DNA of 59,491 bases. It comes from Methanobacteriota archaeon (GTDB lineage: Archaea > Thermoplasmatota > Thermoplasmata > SG8-5 > JACRNV01). The notes below the pieces were generated by a model that made no database searches, was not told where the DNA came from, and saw only the letters and a list, made by a program, of their open reading frames with translations. Numbering within the stretch: the first letter of the stretch is position 1; each line of letters starts with the position of its first letter. Made by a program: the position numbers and the translations under genes. This document shows positions 17,747-25,415 of the stretch, piece by piece. The stretch is from contig JACRNV010000003.1 in NCBI GenBank assembly GCA_016214785.1, forward strand, positions 1-59,491. Reading direction: 5' to 3'.

Positions 17747-19270
17747 TGTCTCGATGTCGTCTCTCTGGACGCGCAGCACCCTCTGCGGGAAGGGTATCTC
17801 GATCCCCTTCTCCGAGAAGGCCTTGTTGATCCTCTCGCGCAGGTCGCTCTGCGCCGCCCACTGGGCGTTGACGTCGTCGACCCAGAAGAAGAGAGTGAAA
17901 TCGAGGCTCGAGTCCCCGAAGTTGCTGAACCTGACGACGGGCGCGTGCTCCCCGTCCTTGAGGACGTGCTCGTGGGAGAGCGCGATGTCCTTCAGGAGCG
18001 CCTTCACCTTCTCGACGTCGGTGCCGTAAGCCACGCCCACCTTGACCGAAGTCTGGGCCTTCGCGTCAGGCTGCATGACATTGATGACCATCTTGTTCGC
18101 TATGTCGCTGTTCGGGACGACGATGATGTCGTGCGTCGAGCCCCGGTACAGTTTCGTGGTCCTCAGTCCCACTTCGAGGACCTTGCAGTAGTCGCCGTTG
18201 TCGAGCCTGATCGTATCGCCTATCTTGAACGGCCGGTCCGTGAGCAGGAACATGCCGCTGATCAGGTTCCCAAGCGTCTGCTGCATGGCAAGGCCGATGA
18301 CCACGCCCATGACGCCAAACCCAGCGATGAGCAGCGTGAGGTCGATGCCGAAGTCGCTCATGATGTAGATTGCGCCTACGACGAGGATGGCGATGGCCCC
18401 GACCTTCTCAAGGAGCGGGATGAGGACGTCATCGAGCTCCGTCTCGCTCTTCTCAGCGTATATCTTGGCATAGTAGACAACAACGTCCTTGAATATCTTG
18501 TAACCCATCCATGTAATAAGCAGGATGAGGATTATGTGATACCCCTTATCGATTGTCACGACGGTATCATAGGGCAGGTCGAGGGCTTCGAGAGCGGCGA
18601 CGATGCCGTGCAGCAGGATGATTGCCGATATCGGTCCCGCGACAATCTCGATTATCATGTCGTCCAGCTCTGTCTCTGTCTTCTTTGTCAGCGCCTTGAG
18701 CTTCGGTGTTCCGAACGTGAGAATGAGCGCAAGGATTATCGTTATCACAATATCGAGGATGAAAACCTCGATGTTCTGGTCCAGCGGCGTGAACTTTATT
18801 GGGTTTTCGAAGAGACCGAATATCTTTTTCTCGGGCTCAAGGGCGCCCCCGACCAGCCCGTTTGAGACCGTGTAGTTGCGCGTCCATGTCTCCCTAGTGA
18901 CCAGATCAGTGAATACGACGGACAGAGTAGCAGTGCTCGTTGCATAGTCCCTCGAGCTCGGGGCTGTGACGGTCATGTTGACCATGCCGCTCTGCCCCGC
19001 GTTCAGCGTGGCGAAGCCCGGAGAGGGAGAGGCGCTCCAGCGCGGGTCCGAGATTGCGGAGGCAGTGTTTATGAACACGGGCGTGGTGCCGTTGTTGTAA
19101 ATCTCCCATGTGTAGGTCACGCTGCCGCCGAGTTCGGCCTCCTTGGAATATCCGTCGAACTCGAGGACGTAGACGTCGCCCTCGTGCGCCGACGCCGTCC
19201 CGAGCGTGCAGACTGCCCCGGCCAGCATCATTGCCGCGATGGCGAGCGTGATTGCCAACTTTCCGCGCAT
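17735..19270 (-). CDS. Small-conductance mechanosensitive channel (MscS family) with extracellular beta domain
   Basis: A 511-residue channel that opens under membrane tension to release osmolytes. A signal peptide covers about 1-28. Residues of about 33-135 form an extracellular NEW3/CARDB-like beta domain (YTWEIYNNGTTPVFI), an addition absent from E. coli MscS. About five membrane segments follow between 163 and 338. The pore helix and MscS core read GVVIGLAMQQTLGNLISG and FKIGDTIRL, and the cytoplasmic vestibule continues to near residue 500. The promoter region is shared with the divergent prepilin peptidase gene. Confidence 0.92.
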   Translation of the reverse strand: MRGKLAITLAIAAMMLAGAVCTLGTASAHEGDVYVLEFDGYSKEAELGGSVTYTWEIYNNGTTPVFINTASAISDPRWSASPSPGFATLNAGQSGMVNMTVTAPSSRDYATSTATLSVVFTDLVTRETWTRNYTVSNGLVGGALEPEKKIFGLFENPIKFTPLDQNIEVFILDIVITIILALILTFGTPKLKALTKKTETELDDMIIEIVAGPISAIILLHGIVAALEALDLPYDTVVTIDKGYHIILILLITWMGYKIFKDVVVYYAKIYAEKSETELDDVLIPLLEKVGAIAILVVGAIYIMSDFGIDLTLLIAGFGVMGVVIGLAMQQTLGNLISGMFLLTDRPFKIGDTIRLDNGDYCKVLEVGLRTTKLYRGSTHDIIVVPNSDIANKMVINVMQPDAKAQTSVKVGVAYGTDVEKVKALLKDIALSHEHVLKDGEHAPVVRFSNFGDSSLDFTLFFWVDDVNAQWAAQSDLRERINKAFSEKGIEIPFPQRVLRVQRDDIETLKR

Positions 19271-19321
19271 GGGCGGGAAAATATTGTCGCCCTATTTGGC
19301 CTTTTTCCTCCTCCCCTCCAG

Positions 19322-19330
19322 TATTATATA
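19322..19330 (+). promoter_or_regulatory. TATA box for the prepilin peptidase gene
   Basis: TATTATATA is centred about 28 bases before the ATG at 19354, predicting a leaderless mRNA. This supports the internal ATG over the longer upstream frame. Confidence 0.6.
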
Positions 19331-19353
19331 CCGAAAAGCGGATATCTGGAACG

Positions 19354-20268
19354 ATGGCGTTAGACCCCTTGACAACCCTCAGGGTCGCCGCTCTGCTGTG
19401 CGCGCTGGGGGTCGCCTCGTACATGGACTGGAGGACGAGGAAGGTCAAGGATGCGATATGGCTCGCGCTCGGCGCCATCGGGCTCCCTCTCCTTGCATGG
19501 GACGCGTACGCTGCTTGGGGAGCGGCCCCGTCGCTTCTCCTCCTGGCCCCCATCGCCATCGCCTTCTTCGACCCCTACTGGGACAGGCCAACCATCTATT
19601 CGAAAAAAGATGGTGTATACTGGCCCGCGGTTGCACTGCTTGCTGCATTCATAGGCGTAATATCTGTTGTCGCTGCCCTATGGTTCGACCCGTGCGCCAT
19701 CTTTCTCTTCGTCGTGCTGGCGATGCTCTGCGTCTTCCACCTGCTTTTCCATCTTAGAGTGCTGCACGGCGGCGCGGACGCGAAGGCCATGCTGGCCATT
19801 TCGCTCGTGACGCCAAGATATCCGATGTTCGATCCCCTGCCCCTGATAGCCGTCCCGCCCGCCATTCTCCCTCTGATGGAAATGGCCTTTCCGTTCGCCC
19901 TCCTGGTCCTGATGGACGCCGCTCTCGCCACGCTTGTGGTCCCGCTTGTGAATCTCGTTCGCAATGCTGCGAGGCGCGAGCTCTCGATGCCCGAGGCGCT
20001 CTTTGGCTACAAGATGAAGTTGCTCGAAGTGCCGAAGCGGTTCGTCTGGCCGATGGAGAGGGTCGAGAACGGGGAGAGGGTCGTCGTCCTCTTCCCGTCA
20101 AAGATCAGGGACTACCGCGAGGATTTGATAAAATTGAGGGATGCTGGGGCGGACCGGATATGGGTGACCCCGAAGCTGCCGTTCATCGTCGCCATACTCG
20201 CGGGGTTCGTGCTCGCGCTCGTTCTCGGAAACCCGGTCATGTGGCTCCTGAAAATCATCATGCGCTGA
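19354..20268 (+). CDS. Archaeal prepilin/preflagellin peptidase (A24 aspartic, FlaK/PibD/EppA type)
   Basis: A 304-residue polytopic membrane protease that cleaves class III signal peptides of archaellins and type IV pilins on the cytoplasmic side. The two catalytic aspartates are Asp25 in YMDWRTRKVKD and Asp142 in the HGGADAKAM motif (the family's GxGD equivalent). About six hydrophobic segments are present. The C-terminal region of about 90 residues is partly soluble and ends in a last membrane helix. No pilin or archaellum gene is in the window. The 3' end overlaps the convergent M20 gene by 11 bases. Confidence 0.85.
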   Translation: MALDPLTTLRVAALLCALGVASYMDWRTRKVKDAIWLALGAIGLPLLAWDAYAAWGAAPSLLLLAPIAIAFFDPYWDRPTIYSKKDGVYWPAVALLAAFIGVISVVAALWFDPCAIFLFVVLAMLCVFHLLFHLRVLHGGADAKAMLAISLVTPRYPMFDPLPLIAVPPAILPLMEMAFPFALLVLMDAALATLVVPLVNLVRNAARRELSMPEALFGYKMKLLEVPKRFVWPMERVENGERVVVLFPSKIRDYREDLIKLRDAGADRIWVTPKLPFIVAILAGFVLALVLGNPVMWLLKIIMR

Positions 20269-21481
20269 GGAACAGGTGCGCGTAGACCTTCGCGTCGCTG
20301 ACGAGGTTCTTGACGTGGACGTACTCGTTGGGCTCGTGCGCCGTCTCGTCGCTGGTCGACCAGACTATCGCAGGCAGCCCTGCCTTCCTGAAGAACGCCG
20401 CGCACGTCCCGCCGCCTATGCCTATCGGGATCGGCGTCACGCCCGAGACCTCCTTGATTGAGCGCATCAGCGCCTTCACGACCGGGCTGTCGACGGGCGT
20501 GGCCGGGGGCGCGCGGGATGTGTTGTGGTCGGTTATATCTATCCTTGCATTTGACTCATGGGAGTGCATGTCCGCGAATTTCTTCACGGTTTCGAGAACG
20601 TCCTCGGGAGGGGTTGTAGGAAGTATGCGGAAGTCCATGTAGGAGACATCCTCGCCGGGTATGGTGTTGATGTTAGGCACATTGGCTTCCTTCTTCGTGG
20701 GCTCGAACGTCGAGTAAGGCGGGATGAAGAGCTCGTCGCGGTCCGGGTACTTCGAGTACAGGGCGTTCACGACCTCGGTGACGAACGACGCTGCCACCCT
20801 GTAGGCGTTGACGCCTTTATGGGGCCTGGAGGCGTGGCACTGCCTCCCCGTCACCTTGACTTTCACCTGCAGGTGGGACTTCTCGACCACCTCTATCTGG
20901 CTGCCGTCGGGGGAACCGGCGTCCGGAACGATGATGAGGTCGTCGGGTTTGAAATGTCCTTCTGCAATGAGGTGCCGGATGCCGTACTTGCTGCCGGTCT
21001 CCTCTTCCGAGACGAACGCGAGCTTCACGTCCCTCCGATGCTTCCTCTCCATAGCGATGAGGGACGCCGCGGCGAACATCGAAGCGGCGATGGCCTGCCC
21101 GTTGTCCTCGACGCCCCTGCCGTAGAGCTTGCCGTTCCTGACCTCGGGCTTGTAGGGGTCGGTCTTCCACAGCCTCGTCTCGCCGGGGGGAACGACGTCG
21201 ATGTGGGATATTATCCAGACAGAGCCCAGGGACGGGTCGCTGCCGTTCAAGGTCGTCACGATGTTCGGCCGCACCCCATCAGGAATTCTGGAATCCTTGC
21301 GCGGGTAATCCTTGATGTCCCTGAAGCCATAGCCTTTGAGAATCTCGCGGAGGAGGTGCGCCTTCTTGCCCTCGCCATCGCCGCCGCTCTCCGGCCCTAT
21401 CGCGGGGACCTGGCACAGGCGGGAGAGGACGTCGACGATCTCGCCCTCGCGCCCCTCAATCCATCTCATAACGCCGTCCAT
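20258..21481 (-). CDS. M20-family metallohydrolase (ArgE/DapE/carboxypeptidase type)
   Basis: A 407-residue zinc-dependent amidohydrolase or exopeptidase. Metal ligands and catalytic residues are visible: HID in WIISHIDVVPPGE, Asp in GRGVEDNGQ, Glu-Glu in VSEEETG, Asp in VPDAGSPDG, and the C-terminal His in DETAHEPNEYV. The lid domain lies between. The ATG at 21479-21481 is preferred to one 22 codons upstream because the family starts there. DapE, ArgE and dipeptidase activities cannot be told apart. Together with the two secreted proteases it fits a peptide-utilising lifestyle. Confidence 0.88.
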   Translation of the reverse strand: MDGVMRWIEGREGEIVDVLSRLCQVPAIGPESGGDGEGKKAHLLREILKGYGFRDIKDYPRKDSRIPDGVRPNIVTTLNGSDPSLGSVWIISHIDVVPPGETRLWKTDPYKPEVRNGKLYGRGVEDNGQAIAASMFAAASLIAMERKHRRDVKLAFVSEEETGSKYGIRHLIAEGHFKPDDLIIVPDAGSPDGSQIEVVEKSHLQVKVKVTGRQCHASRPHKGVNAYRVAASFVTEVVNALYSKYPDRDELFIPPYSTFEPTKKEANVPNINTIPGEDVSYMDFRILPTTPPEDVLETVKKFADMHSHESNARIDITDHNTSRAPPATPVDSPVVKALMRSIKEVSGVTPIPIGIGGGTCAAFFRKAGLPAIVWSTSDETAHEPNEYVHVKNLVSDAKVYAHLFLSA

Positions 21482-21534
21482 TGGACGCACCGCCGCCAAA
21501 TCGGCCTGGGTCTGATAAAGGTTTGCCCAAGCAA

Positions 21535-21543
21535 TTATTATAT
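21535..21543 (+). promoter_or_regulatory. TATA box for the double zinc-ribbon gene
   Basis: TTATTATAT is centred 29 bases before the ATG at 21568, consistent with a leaderless transcript. Confidence 0.55.
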
Positions 21544-21567
21544 CCACCGAATCATTTGCTGGAAGCC

Positions 21568-21822
21568 ATGAGCTACTACCCGTGCTCCGTCTGCAGGCAG
21601 CCGCTCAGCTGGGTCGCGCAGTACGGCCAGTACTACTGCTACCACTGCCAGAGGTACTACCCACCAGCGCAACAAGCGCCCACCGCAGACCAGGTCGTCG
21701 CGAGCATCGAGCAGGCGGTCGCGCAGACACCGTCGTACCCGTGCAACGTGTGCCAGACGCCCCTCCAGTACGTTCAGCAGTACCAGCGCTGGTACTGCGC
21801 AAGGTGCATGCAGTACAAGTGA
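21568..21822 (+). CDS. Double zinc-ribbon protein, 84 residues
   Basis: The protein is built from two copies of one unit, YPC.VCQ.PL.YV.QY..WYC..C, separated by a Gln/Ala-rich linker. Each copy supplies four cysteines (CSVCR...CYHC and CNVCQ...CARC) for one zinc ion. The two halves are clearly homologous, so the gene arose by internal duplication. The start is fixed by a TATA box at leaderless distance; the longer frame upstream overlaps the divergent M20 gene. Similar ribbons occur in archaeal TFIIB/L37-like and regulatory proteins, but the role is unknown. Confidence 0.78.
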   Translation: MSYYPCSVCRQPLSWVAQYGQYYCYHCQRYYPPAQQAPTADQVVASIEQAVAQTPSYPCNVCQTPLQYVQQYQRWYCARCMQYK

Positions 21823-21919
21823 GGTAAATTGCGAATATCTGCATGCCGCTCACATTTGTAATAGTACTCTTATAATTTAGCACGCAAAGAGGAGAAGGTA
21901 AGGGGTTTGTGAGGCAACT

Positions 21920-24118
21920 TTACGCCGAGTAATACGCTTCGTCGTAGGGTTCCGGCTTCAGCCCCTTGCGCGTCCTTATCTCGGCGACGACCTTCATCGA
22001 CAGCTCCTTCGGCAGCTTCTCGAAGCCCGCGTTCTCCGTGGACCATAATGCGCGGCCCTGCGTGGCCGACCTTATCGCGGAGGCGAAACCGAACATCTCG
22101 GCGACCGGCGCCTTGCAGAGGATGTTGGCGTTCTCCCCCTCCTGCTGGATGTCCTCGATGACAGCGCGCCTCTGCTGCATCTCGCGCATCGCGTCCCCCA
22201 TCAAATCCTGGGGGCAGTTGATGAAGACCTTCTGCTTCGGCTCCATGAGCGCGCGCTTGCCCTGGCACATCGAGCCGTAAATAGAGAGCCTGACCGCCGG
22301 GATGATCTGCGCCGGCCCCCTGTGGATGCTGTCCTCGTGGAGCTTCGCGTCGATGATGAGCATCTTCATGCCCATGCACTTCTCGTCCGCCAGCGGCCCC
22401 TTGTTCATCGCCTCCTTGAAGGAGTCGACGACGAGCTCCATCGTCTCGTGCAGGTACTGTATGCCCTTCGTGGTGTCGATGAGCATGTTCGTGTCCTGGA
22501 TGACGACCACGCCCTTGGCCTCGTCCCTGTCCATGCCCAGCTCCTGGAGCTTCTTGGCCAGCGCCTTCGCGTCCTTTATCTTGCCGCCGGACTGTATCTC
22601 GCCCTCGAGGATGGCCTTCACAATAGCGTCCTCGAGCGGCACGGCCTCGAAGTAGAACTTGTTGTGCTTGTTCGGCGACTTGCCCTCGAAGGGCCCGCCC
22701 TTCTGCTCCACGCGCTCCCTGTAGACGACGATGGGCTGCGAGGCCTTTATCTCGACGCCGTGCTCGTGGATGATCCTGTACTGGGTGATCTCGAGGTGCA
22801 GCTCCCCCATGCCGGACATGAGGTGCTCGCCCGTCTCCTGGTTGATCTCGACCTGGATCGAAGGGTCGGCCTTGGCCACCGTGCGGAGGACCTCGACGAG
22901 CTTGGGCAGGTCCTTCATGTGCTTGGCCTCGATGGCGACCGTTACGACGGGCTCGGAGTAGTGAACCATCTTCTCGAACGGCTCCATGGCCTGGTCAGAG
23001 GAAACGGTCGAGCCTGCGATCGCGTCCTTGAGGCCGACTATGGCGACGATGTTCCCGGCATCTATCTCCTCGACCGAGATGCGGTCGGCGCCGACCGCGA
23101 GAGCCACCTGCTGCACGCGGTTCCTGTTCGGCATGCCGCTGATGGCGAGGTCCATCCCCCTTGCCACCTTGCCGGAGAAGAGCCTTCCTATCGCGACCTC
23201 GCCGGCGTGCGGGTCGACGATGATCTTCGTGACCATCATCGCCACGGGGCCGTTGGGGTCGCATGTGATCATGCCCTTGCCCGCCGGCGACTCGAGGTCG
23301 CCCTTCCAAATCTGCGGCACCCTGAGCTTCTGAGCGTCGAGGGGGTTGGGCATGTGCTCTATGACGATGTCCAGTATGACCTCGTGTATCGGCGCCCTCT
23401 TTGCCAGCGTCTTCTGGTCGCCCTTGGCGCAGTACTCGTAGATGTCCTTGAATGTGATGCCGGATCGCTTCATGTACGGCACCGAGATCGCCCAGTTGTG
23501 GTAGGCAGAGCCGAACGCGACCGTTCCGGCCTCGACGTTGAGCGCCCACTTGGCCTTCAGGTCGTCGGGCAGGAGCTTGAGTATCTTGGCGTTGACCTCT
23601 GTGATGATGCCGGCGAGCCTCTGCTGCATTTGCTCAGGGGTTACTTTGAGCTCGTTTATCAGCCTGTCGACCTTGTTGATGAAGAGGATCGGCCTGACCT
23701 TCTCCCTGATGGCCTGCCTGATGACCGTCTCGGTCTGCGGCATCACACCCTCGACTGCGCAGCTCAGTATGAACACCCCGTCGATGGCGCGCATGGCCCT
23801 CGTGACGTCGCCGCCGAAGTCCACGTGGCCGGGCGTGTCGATGAGGTTGACCAGGTACTCCCTGCCCTTGTACATATGCACCATCGAAGCGTTGGCGGCG
23901 TTGATTGTGATGCCCCGGGCCTGCTCCTGCTCGTCGTAGTCGAGCATCAGCTGCTTGCCAGCGAGGTCCTCGGACATCATGCCCGCGCCGGCTATGAGGT
24001 TGTCGCTGAAGGTCGTCTTGCCGTGGTCGATGTGCGCCGCCGTGCCGATGTTCCTTATCTGCTGCGGCTTGGTCATGAGCGCCTGAGCCCTCTTTATGTT
24101 GTCTTCCTTGCGTCCCAT
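21920..24118 (-). CDS. fusA: Translation elongation factor 2 (aEF-2)
   Basis: A 732-residue GTPase that translocates tRNA and mRNA on the archaeal ribosome. GTPase motifs include G1 HIDHGKTT (residues of about 27-34), the G3 DTPGHVDF segment and G4 NKVD. The diphthamide-bearing His599 lies in DSIHRGPAQ, specific to archaeal and eukaryotic EF-2. The ATG at 24116-24118 (MGRKEDNIKRAQALM) is the normal start; 22 extra upstream codons overlap rpS7. It is the last gene of an rpS12-rpS7-EF-2 operon, 19 bases after rpS7. Confidence 0.97.
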   Translation of the reverse strand: MGRKEDNIKRAQALMTKPQQIRNIGTAAHIDHGKTTFSDNLIAGAGMMSEDLAGKQLMLDYDEQEQARGITINAANASMVHMYKGREYLVNLIDTPGHVDFGGDVTRAMRAIDGVFILSCAVEGVMPQTETVIRQAIREKVRPILFINKVDRLINELKVTPEQMQQRLAGIITEVNAKILKLLPDDLKAKWALNVEAGTVAFGSAYHNWAISVPYMKRSGITFKDIYEYCAKGDQKTLAKRAPIHEVILDIVIEHMPNPLDAQKLRVPQIWKGDLESPAGKGMITCDPNGPVAMMVTKIIVDPHAGEVAIGRLFSGKVARGMDLAISGMPNRNRVQQVALAVGADRISVEEIDAGNIVAIVGLKDAIAGSTVSSDQAMEPFEKMVHYSEPVVTVAIEAKHMKDLPKLVEVLRTVAKADPSIQVEINQETGEHLMSGMGELHLEITQYRIIHEHGVEIKASQPIVVYRERVEQKGGPFEGKSPNKHNKFYFEAVPLEDAIVKAILEGEIQSGGKIKDAKALAKKLQELGMDRDEAKGVVVIQDTNMLIDTTKGIQYLHETMELVVDSFKEAMNKGPLADEKCMGMKMLIIDAKLHEDSIHRGPAQIIPAVRLSIYGSMCQGKRALMEPKQKVFINCPQDLMGDAMREMQQRRAVIEDIQQEGENANILCKAPVAEMFGFASAIRSATQGRALWSTENAGFEKLPKELSMKVVAEIRTRKGLKPEPYDEAYYSA

Positions 24119-24137
24119 TTGTACCACCCTTGAAAAC

Positions 24138-24905
24138 CTAACGTGCGGAAGAGGCCACCCTCTCCAGCTCCTCCTTCTTTGCAAGAGCGTGGCTCGTCAT
24201 GTCCCCTTTCGCCGCGAGCATCAGCTCGTTCGCGAGGCACTCCTCGATCGACTTGGTGCTCTTGTACGACGACTGCACGGCGCCGGTGGTTATATTCCTC
24301 ACGGCCACGTCCAGCCTGCGCGCCGAGCTCACGTCCACGGCCTTCGGGACGGAGATGCCGCCGTACTTCAGGCGCGTGACCTCCTCCCTGGGGGCGACCC
24401 TCTCGATGGCGTTCACCATGATCTGGACGGGGTTCTGCTTCGTCTTCTCGGCGATTATGCCGAACGCCGCCTTGACGGCGTTGTAGGCCTTGATCTTCTT
24501 GCCGGTGAACTCCTCTGTCCTCATCATGCCGTTGATGATGCGCTCGACGATGCTGACCCTGGACTTGCCCAGCCACCTGCCGGCGTGCCTGCCGCCCGAG
24601 TGGGGCGTTATGACCGGGTCGAGGTTGATGTACCTCAGCAGCCCGGCGTCGTGGACGGCTATCTCGGTCATGTCGTACTTGCCGAAGAGCTTCGACGATT
24701 GCAGCGTGTGCGGTATCTTCCTCTTCGGCCTCACTTCCTTCGGCGGGGCCTGCTCCGGGGCGACTTCGGCCTGCGGTGCCGTGACCTGCGGCTCCTTGGG
24801 CGCCGTTGCCGGCCCGGGAGCTTCCTTGGGTTCGGCCGCGGCGGGGGCTTCCTTCTGCGGAGCGACCGGCGTCGGCGTTTCAACTACTGGTTTTTCGTCG
24901 GCCAT
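24138..24905 (-). CDS. rps7: Ribosomal protein uS7 with long N-terminal extension
   Basis: A 255-residue small-subunit protein that nucleates the 30S head. The conserved core starts at about residue 60 (KRKIPHTLQSSKLFGKYD) and contains APREEVTRLKYGG and the VDVSSARRLD motif. The first 58 residues form an Ala/Pro/Glu/Lys-rich, low-complexity acidic extension not found in most uS7 proteins. Archaeal uS7 is usually about 190-215 residues, so the extension accounts for the extra length. It lies between rpS12 and EF-2 with very short spacers. Confidence 0.96.
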   Translation of the reverse strand: MADEKPVVETPTPVAPQKEAPAAAEPKEAPGPATAPKEPQVTAPQAEVAPEQAPPKEVRPKRKIPHTLQSSKLFGKYDMTEIAVHDAGLLRYINLDPVITPHSGGRHAGRWLGKSRVSIVERIINGMMRTEEFTGKKIKAYNAVKAAFGIIAEKTKQNPVQIMVNAIERVAPREEVTRLKYGGISVPKAVDVSSARRLDVAVRNITTGAVQSSYKSTKSIEECLANELMLAAKGDMTSHALAKKEELERVASSAR

Positions 24906-24909
24906 TGCC

Positions 24910-25338
24910 TCACCTCACCGGCTTCTCCTTGCGCCCGCGGACGAGCTCGTCCAGGGACACGTTGTTGACCTGTATGACCTTGTACCTGACACCGGGGATG
25001 TCCCCGTAGGAACGGCCCATGCGCCCGCCGATGCCCTCGACCAGCACCTCGTCGTGCTCGTCTATGAAGTTGATCGCGCCGTCGCCCACTGCGAAGGCCG
25101 TTATCTGCCTGCCGTTCTTGATGAGCTGGAGCTTCACGCACTTGCGGATGGCGGAGTTGGGCTGCTTGGCCTCGACGCCCACCTTCTCCAGCACTATGCC
25201 GCGGGCCTGCGCCGAGCCTTCCAGCGGGTCCGCTTTCTCCTTGAGGTGCAGCGCCCTGCGCTTGTAGTACCTGTCGTTCCATCGGAACTGCTGCCTCGAC
25301 TTCTTGAGTTTCCTTGCCGTAAATAGGCCTCTCGCCAT
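24910..25338 (-). CDS. rps12: Ribosomal protein uS12
   Basis: A 142-residue decoding-centre protein. The diagnostic [19 protein letters not shown] segment spans about residues 58-76, and RGRKEKPVR ends the protein. The ATG at 25336-25338 ([15 protein letters not shown]) is the standard archaeal start; the open frame continues far upstream across the intergenic region but without homology. It is the first gene of the str operon. Confidence 0.97.
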   Translation of the reverse strand: MARGLFTARKLKKSRQQFRWNDRYYKRRALHLKEKADPLEGSAQARGIVLEKVGVEAKQPNSAIRKCVKLQLIKNGRQITAFAVGDGAINFIDEHDEVLVEGIGGRMGRSYGDIPGVRYKVIQVNNVSLDELVRGRKEKPVR

Positions 25339-25360
25339 CGGTTCACGTCCGTTGCACTGG

Positions 25361-25380
25361 CCCTCCCCCCATCGGGAGGG
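25361..25380 (-). promoter_or_regulatory. Hairpin in the rpS12 leader
   Basis: CCCTCCC and GGGAGGG form a 7-base stem between the operon promoter and the start codon. Its place in the transcript's first 20 bases suggests possible feedback control of the str operon or stabilisation of the 5' end. Confidence 0.4.
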
Positions 25381-25400
25381 GGTTAGGGTAATGACAGCCT

Positions 25401-25412
25401 CTATATAAAAGG
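25401..25412 (-). promoter_or_regulatory. TATA box for the str operon
   Basis: The minus strand reads CCTTTTATATAG, four bases after the stop of the carboxypeptidase gene. The predicted start near 25380 gives a leader of about 40 bases. Confidence 0.6.
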
Positions 25413-25415
25413 CTT

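Noticed and set aside
22322-24133. 603-codon open frame on the plus strand opposite EF-2
   Set aside because: It is antisense to a well-conserved gene and rich in Leu/Val/Asp/Arg in the pattern produced by GC-rich reverse frames.
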